Origin: Streptomyces umbrinus
GTDB lineage: Bacteria > Actinomycetota > Actinomycetes > Streptomycetales > Streptomycetaceae
Length of the DNA stretch: 64,000 bases
Assembly: GCF_030817415.1 (NCBI RefSeq)
Contig: NZ_JAUSZI010000002.1
Location: 9,300,001 to 9,364,000 of the forward strand
Direction: 5' to 3'
Of this stretch, positions 35,353 through 44,277 are shown in pieces. Made by a program: the position numbers and the translations under genes. A model generated the notes under the pieces. That model searched no databases, had not been told where the DNA came from, and saw nothing but the letters and a program-made list of their open reading frames with translations. How positions within the stretch are numbered: position 1 is the stretch's first letter; the number at the start of each line of letters is the position of its first letter.

Positions 35353-36303
35353 TCACCTGTGGAGTGTCGTCAGCAGGCGCGCCAGCGAACCACCCAGGCC
35401 CCAGCGTGTCGCGAGCTCCTCCAGAGCTGCCGGATCGCGCGGCGTGTGGGGCAGCGCGGTGGTCACGTCCGGCAAGGGTACGTCTCCGGCCACCTGCACG
35501 ACCTTGGGTGCGACGGCGACGTACGGCCGGGACTCGTCGAGACGCTTGCGCTGGGACGGTGTGAGTTTGGCCTTCGGGTCGTCGACCGCCGCCATGATCC
35601 CGGCCAGGTCGCCGAACTCGGCCAGCAGCTTGGCGGCCGTCTTCTCGCCGATGCCCGGCACGCCCGGCAGGCCGTCGCTCGGGTCGCCGCGCAGCAGCGC
35701 CAGATCCGCGTACCCCGCGCCGTCGACGCCGTACTTCTCGCGCAGCCAGGCCTCGTCCGTGAGCTGGAGCATGCCGACGCCCTTGAGCGGGTACAGCACG
35801 CGCACCTCCCGCTTGTCGTCGACCAGTTGGTACAGGTCGCGGTCGCCGGTGACGATGTCGACCGGGCCCGTGGCGCGGCCGGCGAATGTCCCGATCACGT
35901 CGTCCGCCTCGTACCCCTCGACGCCCACGCGTGCGATGCCCAGCGCGTCCAGGACCGCCTCGATGACCGGCACCTGGGGCGAGAGCGTGTCGGGCACCTC
36001 CTCCTCGTCCGGGCCGGTCTCGGTCTCCTGGGCGACGCGATGCGCCTTGTAGGAGGGGATCAGGTCGACCCGCCACTGGGGCCGCCAGTCCGCGTCCATG
36101 CACGCGACCAGGTCGTCCGGGCGATGGTCCTTCACCAGCCGGTCGATGAATTCGAGCAGGCCCCGCACGGCGTTCACCGGTGTGCCGTCCGGGGCCCGCA
36201 CGGAATCCGGGACCCCGAAATAGGCCCGGAAGTACAGGGAGGCGGTGTCGAGGAGCATGGTTCGCCGGGGCTGCTGCGTCTGCTGCGTCACGCCTCGCAT
36301 CAT
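35353..36303 (-). CDS. 5'-3' exonuclease, DNA polymerase I N-terminal-like (~316 aa)
   Basis: A stand-alone 5' nuclease (FEN-like). 'MLLDTASLYFRAYFG' holds the first metal-binding Asp, 'EGYEADDVIGTFA' and 'DIVTGDRDLYQLVDD' the acidic clusters, and 'GDPSDGLPGVPGIGEKTAAK' the H3TH DNA-binding region. It probably trims flaps or primers. The start is uncertain: GTG 36315, ATG 36303 or ATG 36300 precede the conserved part with no clear ribosome site. Confidence 0.88.
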   Translation of the reverse strand: MMRGVTQQTQQPRRTMLLDTASLYFRAYFGVPDSVRAPDGTPVNAVRGLLEFIDRLVKDHRPDDLVACMDADWRPQWRVDLIPSYKAHRVAQETETGPDEEEVPDTLSPQVPVIEAVLDALGIARVGVEGYEADDVIGTFAGRATGPVDIVTGDRDLYQLVDDKREVRVLYPLKGVGMLQLTDEAWLREKYGVDGAGYADLALLRGDPSDGLPGVPGIGEKTAAKLLAEFGDLAGIMAAVDDPKAKLTPSQRKRLDESRPYVAVAPKVVQVAGDVPLPDVTTALPHTPRDPAALEELATRWGLGGSLARLLTTLHR

Positions 36304-36578
36304 GCCGTACGCCACTGACAGTCACCGGTAGTCACCAGTCGGCGCGGAGAGTGGACGAAAGCGAGTGCCCGCACTGTCCGGGTGTAAACGCCTTGTGAAC
36401 TGGGACACGGTCGCGTTTGCGCCATCCGGGCGGGGGCAGGCGTCGATCCGGAGCGAACCCGGTCGCATTTTCAACCACATCTGACATATGCGCACCGGAC
36501 GAGCGGGCGGAACCCGCGTCGCTCCACGGCCCGCCGGCGGGGGAGGCGGGCCGTCTTCGTTCGACCCGAGAGGTACTT

Positions 36579-37667
36579 GTGTCATCAAGGCTGCAGGCGG
36601 AACAGCTCTACAAAGTGTTCGGCAGACGACCCGGCGAGGCGGTCGAGCGACTGCGCGGGGGAGCCGACCGTGAGGAACTGCGTGCCGACGGCACCACGGC
36701 CGCGGTGATCGACGCGTCGTTCACGGTCGAACCGGGCGAGATATTCGTCGTCATGGGCCTGTCGGGATCCGGCAAGTCCACCTTGCTGCGCATGCTCAAC
36801 GGACTCCTGGAGCCGACCGCGGGACGCGTGGTCTTCGACGGGCAGGATCTGACCGCGCTCAACGACCGTGAGATGCGCGAGGTCCGCTCCAAGAAGGTCA
36901 GCATGGTCTTCCAGCACTTCGCGCTCTTCCCGCACCGCAGCGTCCTGGAGAACGCCGCGTACGGCCTGGAGGTGCAGGGCGTGCCGCGCGCCGAGCGCGA
37001 GGAGCGGGCCACCAAGGCCCTGGTGCTGGCCGGCCTCGCCGGCTGGGAGACGTCCTGGCCCGACGAGCTGTCCGGCGGTATGCAGCAGCGCGTGGGCCTC
37101 GCCCGGGCGCTCGCCACCGACGCCGACCTGCTGCTGATGGACGAGTCCTTCAGCGCGCTCGACCCGCTGATCCGCCGCGACATGCAGGACCAGCTGATCG
37201 AGCTGCAGAAGAAGCTCAAGAAGACCATCGTCTTCATCACCCACGACCTGAACGAGGCCATGCGCCTGGGCGACCGCATCGCCGTCATGCGCGACGGCCG
37301 CATCGTCCAGATCGGCACCGCCGAGGACATCCTCGTCCGCCCCGCGAACGACTACGTCGCCTCCTTCACCAAGGACGTCGACCGCTCCCGGGTCCTCACA
37401 GCGTCCTCCGTCATGGACACGGAGCTGCGCGGCGACGAGGCCGACTGCGGCTGTGAGACCGCCAGGCCCGACTCGTCGTTCGGCGAGCTGTGCGCCATCA
37501 GCGCGCGGCTGACGCACGCCGTGGCGGTCGTCGACAAGAAGGGCAAGCTGCTCGGTGTCGTTCCCCGGCAGCGGCTCGTCGGCTTCCTCGGCGACGAACA
37601 GGGCGAACCCGTGCCCTGCGACACACCGCGCGACAAGACCGTCAAGGCGGTGAAGGCCGGTGCCTAG
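36579..37667 (+). CDS. Glycine betaine/proline ABC transporter ATP-binding protein (362 aa)
   Basis: ProV/OpuAA type. Walker A 'MGLSGSGKSTLLRMLNG', 'QHFALFPHRSVLENAAYG', signature 'LSGGMQQRVGLARALA', Walker B 'LLLMDESFSALDPL'. The C-terminal CBS-like region (~275-362) is short for the family. The start is GTG 36579 after a GAGAGG site. It overlaps the permease/binding-protein gene by 8 bp. The 275-bp region upstream has the repeated segment CGGTCGC(G/A)TTT but no recognised riboswitch. Confidence 0.93.
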   Translation: MSSRLQAEQLYKVFGRRPGEAVERLRGGADREELRADGTTAAVIDASFTVEPGEIFVVMGLSGSGKSTLLRMLNGLLEPTAGRVVFDGQDLTALNDREMREVRSKKVSMVFQHFALFPHRSVLENAAYGLEVQGVPRAEREERATKALVLAGLAGWETSWPDELSGGMQQRVGLARALATDADLLLMDESFSALDPLIRRDMQDQLIELQKKLKKTIVFITHDLNEAMRLGDRIAVMRDGRIVQIGTAEDILVRPANDYVASFTKDVDRSRVLTASSVMDTELRGDEADCGCETARPDSSFGELCAISARLTHAVAVVDKKGKLLGVVPRQRLVGFLGDEQGEPVPCDTPRDKTVKAVKAGA

Positions 37668-40275
37668 GATCCCCTTCGGCGACTGGGTCAACGACACGGT
37701 CGACTGGCTGCTCAACCACATGGCGTGGCTCTTCGACTTCCTGAAGACCGTCTTCCAGGGCACCTACGACGTCATCAACGACGTCCTGCAGGCGCCCGAA
37801 CCCCTTCTCCTCGCGGGCATCTTCGCGGTCATCGCCTTCTGGCTGCGCGGCACGTCCGCCGGTGTCCTCGCCTTCGTGGGATTCGCCTTCATCGACTCCC
37901 TCGAACTGTGGGAGAACGCGATGGTGACCCTGTCGCTGGTCCTCGTGGCGACGATCATCGCGCTCGTCATATCCGTGCCCGTCGGCATCTGGGCGGCACG
38001 CTCGGACCGCGTCAGCGGCATCGTCCGCCCCGTGCTCGACCTCATGCAGACGATGCCCGCGATGATCTACCTCATCCCGGCGATCCTGTTCTTCGGCACC
38101 GGCGGACCCGCGGGCATCGTGGCCACCCTGATCTTCGCCCTGGCACCCGGCGTCCGTATGACGGAACTGGGCATCCGCCAGGTCGACAAGGAACTGGTCG
38201 AGGCCGCCGACGCGTTCGGCACCACCCCCCGCAACATCCTGCTGCGCGTCCAGCTGCCGCTGGCGCTGCCCACCGTCATGGCCGGTGTCAACCAGGTCAT
38301 CATGCTGGGCCTGTCCATGGCCGCCATCGCCGGCATGGTCGGCACCGGCGGCCTCGGCGGCGACGTCAACGAGGCGATCGGCCAGCTCAACGTCGGCCTC
38401 GGCGCCGAGGCGGGCATAGCCATCGTCATCCTCGCCATCTACCTGGACCGCATGACCAGCGCCCTGGGCACCCAGGTCTCGCCGCTCGGCCGCCGCACCG
38501 CCGCCAAGCTGCGTGCCGCACAGGGCCTGAAGATCTGGTCCTACCGGCCTCAGCCCTCCGTGGCCGTCATCGGCGTCGTCGTGCTCGCGCTCGTCGCGGG
38601 CGGCATGGGCATCTTCGGCTCCAGCGACAGCGAGCCCACCGCGTCCGACGGCGGGAACGTCGGCCAGGGCAAGAAGGTCAGCATCGGCTACATCCCCTGG
38701 GACGAGGGCGTCGCCTCCACCTTCCTCTGGAAGGAGATCCTGGAGCAGCGCGGCTTCGAGGTCGAGACCAAGCAGTTCGACGCAGGCCCGCTCTACACCT
38801 CGCTCGCCCAGGGGGACATCGACTTCCAGACCGACTCCTGGCTGCCGACCACCCACGAGCAGTACTGGAAGAAGTACGGCAAGCAGCTCGACGACCTGGG
38901 CTCCTGGTACGGCCCGACGTCCCTGGAGCTGAGCGTGCCCGCCTACATGAAGGGCATCGACTCCCTGGAGGACCTCAAGGGCAAGGCGGGCGAGTTCGAC
39001 GGCAAGATCACCGGCATCGAGTCCAGCGCCGGAATGATGGGCCTGCTCAAGACCAAGGTCCTCAAGGAGTACGGGCTCGACAAGGAGTACAAGGTCGTCG
39101 ACAGCTCCACGCCCGCCATGCTGGCCGAGCTGAAGCGCGCGTACGCCAAGAAGGAGCCGTTCGTCGGCACGCTCTGGTCGCCGCACTGGGCGTACAGCGA
39201 GTACAAGCTGAAGAAGCTCAAGGACCCCAAGGTCGCCTGGGGCAAGGGCGACGGCGTGCACACGCTCTCCCGCAAGGGCTTCGCCCAGGACAATCCGGTC
39301 GTCGCCAAGTGGCTCAAGAGCTTCAAGATGACCGAGAAGCAGCTCACCAGCCTTGAGGCGGACATCAACAAGGCCGGCAAGGGCAAGCAGCAGGACGCCG
39401 TGCGCACCTGGCTGAAGAGCAACCCCGGTGTCGTCGACAAGCTGGCCCCGGTCGAGAAGTCCTCCTCCGGCACCCCGGCCGAGGCGAAGCGCACGGTCGA
39501 CGTCGCCTGGTTCCCCTGGGACGAGGACGTCGCCGTCACCTACCTGTGGAAGGACGTCCTGGCCCGTCGCGGCTACAAGCTGAACCTGAAGCAGATGGAC
39601 GTCGGCCCGGTCTACACCGGTCTGGCCACCGGCGACATCGATCTCAACTTCGACGCCTGGCTGCCGTACGCGCAGGCGAACTACTGGGACAAGCACAAGA
39701 ACAACCTGCGGGACCTCGGCACCTGGTACGAGCCGACCTCCCTGGAGATCGCGGTGCCCTCGTACGTGAAGGACGTCAAGTCCCTCGCCGACCTCAAGGG
39801 CAAGGGCGATCTCTTCAACGGGAAGATCATCGGCATCGAACCGGGCACCGGCGAGATGAACCTCGCCAAGACGAAGGTCCTGCCCGGCTACGGCCTGGAC
39901 AAGGAGTACGAGATCGTCGACGGCTCCACGCCCGCGATGCTGGCCGAGCTGAAGCGCGCGTACGCCAAGAAGGAGCCCGTCGCCGTCACGCTCTGGTCGC
40001 CGCACTGGGCCTACAGCGAGTACGAGCTGACGAAGCTCGCGGACCCGAAGAAGACGTTCGGCGAGGGCAACACGATCCGGACCATCTCCAGCAAGAAGTT
40101 CCCGGAGCAGTACCCGCAGCTCACGAAGTGGATCAAGAACTTCAAGATGAGCGAGGACGAGCTCGGCAGCCTGGAGAGCGAGATCAAGGACCGCGGCCAG
40201 GGCCAGGAGGAGGAAGCCGTCTCCGCGTGGCTGAAGGAGCACCCGGACATGGTGGAACGGATGACTCCGCAGTAG
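37660..40275 (+). CDS. Glycine betaine-type permease fused to two binding domains (871 aa)
   Basis: Residues 1-300 form the ProW/OpuAB permease with 'EAADAFGTTPRNILLRVQLP', the EAA loop contacting the ATPase. After one more membrane helix (~285-310) come two tandem OpuAC-type binding domains, ~335-590 and ~605-871. They are clear duplicates: 'YIPWDEGVASTFLWKE' versus 'WFPWDEDVAVTYLWKD', 'STPAMLAELKRAYAKKEP' in both, and 'TLWSPHWAYSEY' in both. The Trp residues fit an aromatic cage for quaternary ammonium compounds. With the preceding ATPase it makes a complete importer, probably for osmoprotection. Permease fusion to one binding domain is common; a tandem pair is notable. Confidence 0.93.
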   Translation: MPRIPFGDWVNDTVDWLLNHMAWLFDFLKTVFQGTYDVINDVLQAPEPLLLAGIFAVIAFWLRGTSAGVLAFVGFAFIDSLELWENAMVTLSLVLVATIIALVISVPVGIWAARSDRVSGIVRPVLDLMQTMPAMIYLIPAILFFGTGGPAGIVATLIFALAPGVRMTELGIRQVDKELVEAADAFGTTPRNILLRVQLPLALPTVMAGVNQVIMLGLSMAAIAGMVGTGGLGGDVNEAIGQLNVGLGAEAGIAIVILAIYLDRMTSALGTQVSPLGRRTAAKLRAAQGLKIWSYRPQPSVAVIGVVVLALVAGGMGIFGSSDSEPTASDGGNVGQGKKVSIGYIPWDEGVASTFLWKEILEQRGFEVETKQFDAGPLYTSLAQGDIDFQTDSWLPTTHEQYWKKYGKQLDDLGSWYGPTSLELSVPAYMKGIDSLEDLKGKAGEFDGKITGIESSAGMMGLLKTKVLKEYGLDKEYKVVDSSTPAMLAELKRAYAKKEPFVGTLWSPHWAYSEYKLKKLKDPKVAWGKGDGVHTLSRKGFAQDNPVVAKWLKSFKMTEKQLTSLEADINKAGKGKQQDAVRTWLKSNPGVVDKLAPVEKSSSGTPAEAKRTVDVAWFPWDEDVAVTYLWKDVLARRGYKLNLKQMDVGPVYTGLATGDIDLNFDAWLPYAQANYWDKHKNNLRDLGTWYEPTSLEIAVPSYVKDVKSLADLKGKGDLFNGKIIGIEPGTGEMNLAKTKVLPGYGLDKEYEIVDGSTPAMLAELKRAYAKKEPVAVTLWSPHWAYSEYELTKLADPKKTFGEGNTIRTISSKKFPEQYPQLTKWIKNFKMSEDELGSLESEIKDRGQGQEEEAVSAWLKEHPDMVERMTPQ

Positions 40276-40655
40276 AGACACGTCTCCAGTAGGGGCCTCC
40301 GCGAGGGGTGGGCAGCGCCGTACGGCGCTGCCCACCCCTCGCGGCGTTACCTGTGCATACGACCCGGGCAAGGGCCCCGCCGCCTTTCCGGCACTGTCCC
40401 CGCCCCCCAACAACCGCGCCGGCTCTCCCACCGGCGCGAACCGTGGCGGTCGGTCACGCGATCGGTGCGGCGATGTTTACCGCGATGTGACGGGCGCATG
40501 AAACGGTTTGCCGAACACCCGTAGGGTGCAGACAAGACATCAGGAACTCGCGAGAAATTGGCGTGTACGTACAACGAACGTGCCGCCACCGCACCGCATC
40601 ACACGCACGCATGCACCGAGCAGCGCACCGACGACGCACAGGGGGGGCCGAGGCG
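40276..40655. other. Intergenic region, transporter terminator and regulator promoter
   Basis: 380 bases. A very strong hairpin at 40299-40344 ends the transporter operon. From 40345 to 40655 I see no gene; short frames through it have no recognisable homology. The promoter of the XRE-cupin gene should lie here. Confidence 0.7.
40299..40344. terminator. 46-bp perfect palindrome, transporter terminator
   Basis: The arm CCGCGAGGGGTGGGCAGCGC is followed by its complete inverse; the sequence is a perfect 46-bp palindrome centred on GTAC. As RNA it folds into a ~21-bp stem with a 4-base loop. It starts 24 bp after the transporter stop codon and has no long T-run. Confidence 0.85.
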
Positions 40656-41222
40656 ATGGACGAAAACAAGGAGACCCTTCGAGTGGGCGCGGCCGTCAGG
40701 CGGCGGCGCCGGGCACTGGAGCTCACCCTCGCCGTCGTCGCCGAGCGCAGCGGCCTGTCGGTGCCGTTCCTGAGCCAGGTCGAGAACGAGCGGGCGCGGC
40801 CCAGCATGCGTTCCCTCCAGCGGGTCGCGGACGCCCTGCACACCACGTGTGTCGAACTCCTCGCCGCCGCCGACCCGGCGCGCAGCGTCGACGTGGTGCG
40901 CGCGGACGACTCCGAGTTCACCCACGAGCCCCGAGTGCGCCCCCTGGTGCGCGGTCACCACCAGTTGCACGCCATGGAGTTCTCCGGCGACCACGACGCC
41001 GGCCGCGAATTCCAGCACCGCAACGACGAGTTGATGTACGTGGCCGACGGCGCCGTCGAGGTCGAGGCCGAGGGCCGGGCGTACCGACTGGGCCGCGGCG
41101 ACACGCTGCACCTGACGGGCGGCGTACGGCACCGGTGGCGGGCGACCGACGCGGACACACGCGTGCTCATCGTCGCGGTCGCGGACCACATCGAGGCCGT
41201 GGAGGACGATCCACGCCGATGA
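40656..41222 (+). CDS. XRE-type regulator with cupin domain (188 aa)
   Basis: Residues ~8-65 are an XRE helix-turn-helix: 'VGAAVRRRRRALELTLAVVA' then 'SGLSVPFLSQVENERARPSM'. Residues ~100-180 form a cupin: 'HQLHAMEFSGDHDAGREFQH', 'LMYVADGAVEVEAEGRAYRL' and 'GDTLHLTGGVRHRWRA'. This two-domain type (PuuR/SutR-like) senses small ligands and controls amine or amino acid metabolism. ATG 40656 is chosen because an upstream extension is Arg/His-rich and unlike the family. The next gene begins 22 bp downstream on the same strand. Confidence 0.88.
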   Translation: MDENKETLRVGAAVRRRRRALELTLAVVAERSGLSVPFLSQVENERARPSMRSLQRVADALHTTCVELLAAADPARSVDVVRADDSEFTHEPRVRPLVRGHHQLHAMEFSGDHDAGREFQHRNDELMYVADGAVEVEAEGRAYRLGRGDTLHLTGGVRHRWRATDADTRVLIVAVADHIEAVEDDPRR

Positions 41223-41244
41223 CCGTCATCCGGAGTACTCGGCC

Positions 41245-41964
41245 ATGAGAGTGGTGTCACTCGTTCCGTCGCTCACCGAGGCCGTCGCCGTGTCCGCGCC
41301 GGGCGTCCTGGTCGGGGCGACCGACTGGTGCAGCCATCCGGCCGGCCTCGACGTCGTACGCGTCAAGGGCACCAAGAACCCGGACGTCGAGCGGATCGTC
41401 GCCCTCGCGCCCGACCTGGTGATCGCCAACGAGGAGGAGAACCGCGAGCCCGACCTGACCGCCCTGCGGCAGGCGGGACTCGACGTGCTCGTCACCGAGG
41501 TACGGGACGTGCCGCGGGCCTTTCGGGAACTGGACCGGGTGGTCCGCGCATGCGGACTGCCGACGCGGCCGCGGTGGCTGGACGAGGCCGAGGAGGCCTG
41601 GCTGGACCCGCCCCGCCCGGAGAGGCGCCTGCGCGCCGCCGTACCGATCTGGCGGCGGCCCTGGATGGTGGTCGGGCGGGACACGTTCGCAGGGGACGTG
41701 CTGGCGCGGCTGGGCGTCGACAACGCGTACGCGAGCCACGCCGAACGCTATCCGCGCGTCCCCGTCGAGGAACTGCGCGCCGCCGGCCTCGACCTGGTCG
41801 TGCTGCCCGACGAGCCGTACCGCTTCACGAGCGACGACGGCCCGGAGGCGTTCCCTGGGCTGCCCTGCGCACTGGTCGGCGGCCGCCATCTCACGTGGTA
41901 CGGGCCGTCGTTGGCGCAGGCACCGCGAGTGCTCGGCGAGGCGCTGCGAGCAGCCGTCCGCTGA
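41245..41964 (+). CDS. BtuF-like helical-backbone binding protein without signal peptide (239 aa)
   Basis: 'MRVVSLVPSLTEAVAVSAPG', 'VGATDWCSHPAGLD', 'VKGTKNPDVERIVALAPDLV' and 'WMVVGRDTFAGDVLARLGV' match the cobalamin/ferrisiderophore-binding family (BtuF, TroA superfamily). There is no signal peptide or lipobox and no ABC transporter next to it, so it is probably cytoplasmic. Relatives of this short type are annotated as cobalamin-binding proteins; the ligand here is unproven. Its last 74 bases overlap the convergent TDT transporter gene. Confidence 0.8.
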   Translation: MRVVSLVPSLTEAVAVSAPGVLVGATDWCSHPAGLDVVRVKGTKNPDVERIVALAPDLVIANEEENREPDLTALRQAGLDVLVTEVRDVPRAFRELDRVVRACGLPTRPRWLDEAEEAWLDPPRPERRLRAAVPIWRRPWMVVGRDTFAGDVLARLGVDNAYASHAERYPRVPVEELRAAGLDLVVLPDEPYRFTSDDGPEAFPGLPCALVGGRHLTWYGPSLAQAPRVLGEALRAAVR

Positions 41965-43093
41965 CCAGGCCGCGGGCCGTGTGGACGGCGGCCACCGCCC
42001 AGGCCGCGAGAAGCAGGGCGTAGAGGGCGACCGTGAGCCCGTCGTAGACGACGAGTCCGGTGTGCCGGGCGAGCCCCTCGGCGCCCGTGACACACGTACC
42101 GACCGGGAAGGTGAACGCCCACCAGGTCATGCCGAAGACCATGCCCCGGCGGCGGGCCCGCAGCACCAGGGCGGTGGCCAGCGCCAGCCAGAGCAGAGCG
42201 AAACCCATCACCGGTACGCCGTAGAGCACCGGCAGGATCCCGAATCCCTGGTCGTACGGGGCGGGCACCACACCCGGGGCGGCGACGGCGAACTTGTCGA
42301 CGGCCGTCGTGGACTGGCCCAGCGGGCCCAGGACCAGGAACAGGGTCGGGGTGAGCGCCAGTGGCAGCGGGCCACCCGTGACGAGGCGGGCGAAGATCAT
42401 CGGCAGCATCACGAGCGTGGCCAGCAGACTGAGGCCGAACATCGCGACGCAGGCGAGCAGCAGCGTCTCGCGGGCCTGGCCGGCCGGGAGATGCGGTACG
42501 AGCAGGGGGCCGAGCGCCGCGGAGACCATCGGTGCGACGAGGGGGAGCAGCCACACCGGGGTGGCCTGGGACGGGTCGACCCGGTGGCGCACGACCATCA
42601 GGTACGGGACGGCCACCGCCGCCGCCAGGCCGATCAGCGTGCCCGTGGAGAAGAGCACGACGTCCAGGGCGACCGCCGGCCGGGTGCCGATCCAGTCCCG
42701 CCCGACCACCAGCGCGCCGCCGCCCACGGCCAGCAGGGCCATGGAGAGGCAGCCGTAGAAGGGCGCCATCGACGGGTCCAGGAGATGGGCGCGTGCCTGG
42801 TCCCTGTGGTGCGTCCAGTGGACCGTCCGGGCGGCCAGCAGGGCGATGAGCATGGTCAGGGACAGGGCCCAGACCGTTGCGCAGAACGTGCGGAGGCCCG
42901 GGACGTCGAAGGGGAGGCCCGCGCCTGCGGTGGCCACGATCGCCGTGCCCATCACCGGGGCGTACCAGTTCGGGCCGAGGTGGCGGAAGGGGGATGACTT
43001 TGCCTCTGCCTCCGCGTTCGCCCTTGTGGGGCGGCTCGGGTTGGCATGGCTGGTGTTGTCCGTGGTGGCGGTGAGCGGGTGGGCTGTGGCCAT
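41891..43093 (-). CDS. TDT/TehA-SLAC1 family transporter (400 aa)
   Basis: About ten hydrophobic helices, starting with 'LGPNWYAPVMGTAIVATAGA', the conserved first helix of the tellurite-resistance/dicarboxylate transporter family (malate, sulfite and SLAC1-type anion channels). 'GFGILPVLYGVPVMGFALLW' and 'MVFGMTWWAFTFPVGTCVTG' are further conserved segments. ATG 43093 is the start. It is divergent from a LysR regulator 70 bp away, a common arrangement for an inducible transporter. The substrate (dicarboxylate or sulfite) is not decided. Confidence 0.88.
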   Translation of the reverse strand: MATAHPLTATTDNTSHANPSRPTRANAEAEAKSSPFRHLGPNWYAPVMGTAIVATAGAGLPFDVPGLRTFCATVWALSLTMLIALLAARTVHWTHHRDQARAHLLDPSMAPFYGCLSMALLAVGGGALVVGRDWIGTRPAVALDVVLFSTGTLIGLAAAVAVPYLMVVRHRVDPSQATPVWLLPLVAPMVSAALGPLLVPHLPAGQARETLLLACVAMFGLSLLATLVMLPMIFARLVTGGPLPLALTPTLFLVLGPLGQSTTAVDKFAVAAPGVVPAPYDQGFGILPVLYGVPVMGFALLWLALATALVLRARRRGMVFGMTWWAFTFPVGTCVTGAEGLARHTGLVVYDGLTVALYALLLAAWAVAAVHTARGLVSGRLLAAPRRALAVPAPTTARTT

Positions 43094-43163
43094 GAGTTCA
43101 CCGTGCCTCGGCGGGGGGCGGCTCACCAGGGAGTACCGGTCTATGAGGACATAAGGTGGGCTT

Positions 43164-44114
43164 ATGAGTCGGGATGACGGGACGGGTGACCAGGGGGTTC
43201 GCGAGACGGCGTCCATACCGGTGGGTGGGCTGTCGCATCGGGTCCCCGATCTGGGTGCGCTGGAGCTGCTGCTCGCCGTGGCGCGGCTCGGGAGTCTGGG
43301 GCGGGCCGCCCGGGAGGTCGGGATCACGCAGCCGGCCGCCAGCAGCCGGATCCGGTCCATGGAAAGGCAGCTGGGGGTCGCCCTGGTCGACCGCTCGCCC
43401 ACCGGGTCGCGGCTCACCGACGCGGGGGCGCTGGTGACGGACTGGGCCCGGCGGGTGGTCGAGGCCGCGGAGGCCTTCGACGCGGGGGCGCAGGCGTTGC
43501 GGGACCGGCGGGACTCCCGGCTGCGGGTCGCGGCGAGCATGACGATCGCCGAGTACCTGCTGCCCGGGTGGTTGCTCGCGCTGCGCGCGCAGCGGCCGGA
43601 CACCGCGGTGTCCCTGATCGCCGGGAACTCGACGGTGGTCGCCGAGCGGGTGCTCTCCGGTGAGGCGGACCTCGGCTTCGTGGAGGGCGTGTCCGTGCCG
43701 AGCGGGCTGGACTCCGTGGTGATCGCCCACGACCGGCTGATCGTGGTGACCGCGCCCGGGCACGCGTGGGCGCGGAGGCGGCGGGCGCTCGACGCGAGGG
43801 AGTTGGCAGGGGCGCCGTTGATTCTGCGGGAGGAGGGGTCGGGGACGCGGCAGGTGCTGGACGCGGCGCTCGGCGGGCTGGCCCGCCCTCTGATCGAGCT
43901 CTCGTCCACGACGGCGGTAAAGGCGTCTGCGGCTTCGGGGGCGGGACCGGCGGTTCTCAGCGAGCTGGCGCTCGGAGAGGAGCTGTCCGCTCGTCGGCTC
44001 GTCGAGATTCCGGTGGAGGGGATCCGGCTGAGCCGCGATCTGCGGGCTGTCTGGCCTGTGGGGCATCGGCCTACGGGACCGGCGCGGGACTTGCTGACGC
44101 TGACGCGGTCGTAG
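43164..44114 (+). CDS. LysR-family regulator (316 aa)
   Basis: Helix-turn-helix at residues ~30-90: 'LELLLAVARLGSLGRAAREV' then 'ITQPAASSRIRSMERQLGVA'. The substrate-binding domain follows, with 'RVAASMTIAEYLLPGWLLAL' and 'LILREEGSGTRQVLDAAL'. These are typical of CysB/CbbR-like LysR proteins. It probably controls the divergent TDT transporter; sulfur- or carbon-related ligands are plausible. The start is ATG 43164. Confidence 0.9.
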   Translation: MSRDDGTGDQGVRETASIPVGGLSHRVPDLGALELLLAVARLGSLGRAAREVGITQPAASSRIRSMERQLGVALVDRSPTGSRLTDAGALVTDWARRVVEAAEAFDAGAQALRDRRDSRLRVAASMTIAEYLLPGWLLALRAQRPDTAVSLIAGNSTVVAERVLSGEADLGFVEGVSVPSGLDSVVIAHDRLIVVTAPGHAWARRRRALDARELAGAPLILREEGSGTRQVLDAALGGLARPLIELSSTTAVKASAASGAGPAVLSELALGEELSARRLVEIPVEGIRLSRDLRAVWPVGHRPTGPARDLLTLTRS

Positions 44115-44130
44115 GGGCGCGGGGCTGCGA
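44113..44130 (+). repeat. Dispersed GC-rich element, partial copy
   Basis: AGGGGCGCGGGGCTGCGA directly after the LysR stop. It shares the AGGGGCGCGGGG core and then diverges into GACATTTGCGG and a small GCGGCTCCGCCGC hairpin. Confidence 0.6.
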
Positions 44131-44277
44131 CATTTGCGGCTCCGCCGCGGGGCGCGACCCGCCCCCACCTGCCCGTACATGACATTCCACCCGAGGCGCC
44201 GCACCCCACCCGGGCAGCGCCCCCGTGGCACCCGCGGTGGGAAATGTGGTGGCGGCGGAGCGCGCCGCCGACGGACG

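Noticed and set aside
36316..36578. Riboswitch before the betaine transporter (ydaO-type)
   Set aside because: Looked for because such transporters are often controlled this way; none of the conserved core was recognised.
37642..40431. A 929-aa minus-strand frame opposite the betaine transporter gene
   Set aside because: Shadow of a clear permease/binding-protein gene; composition is repetitive Val/Asp/Gly/His with no domain.
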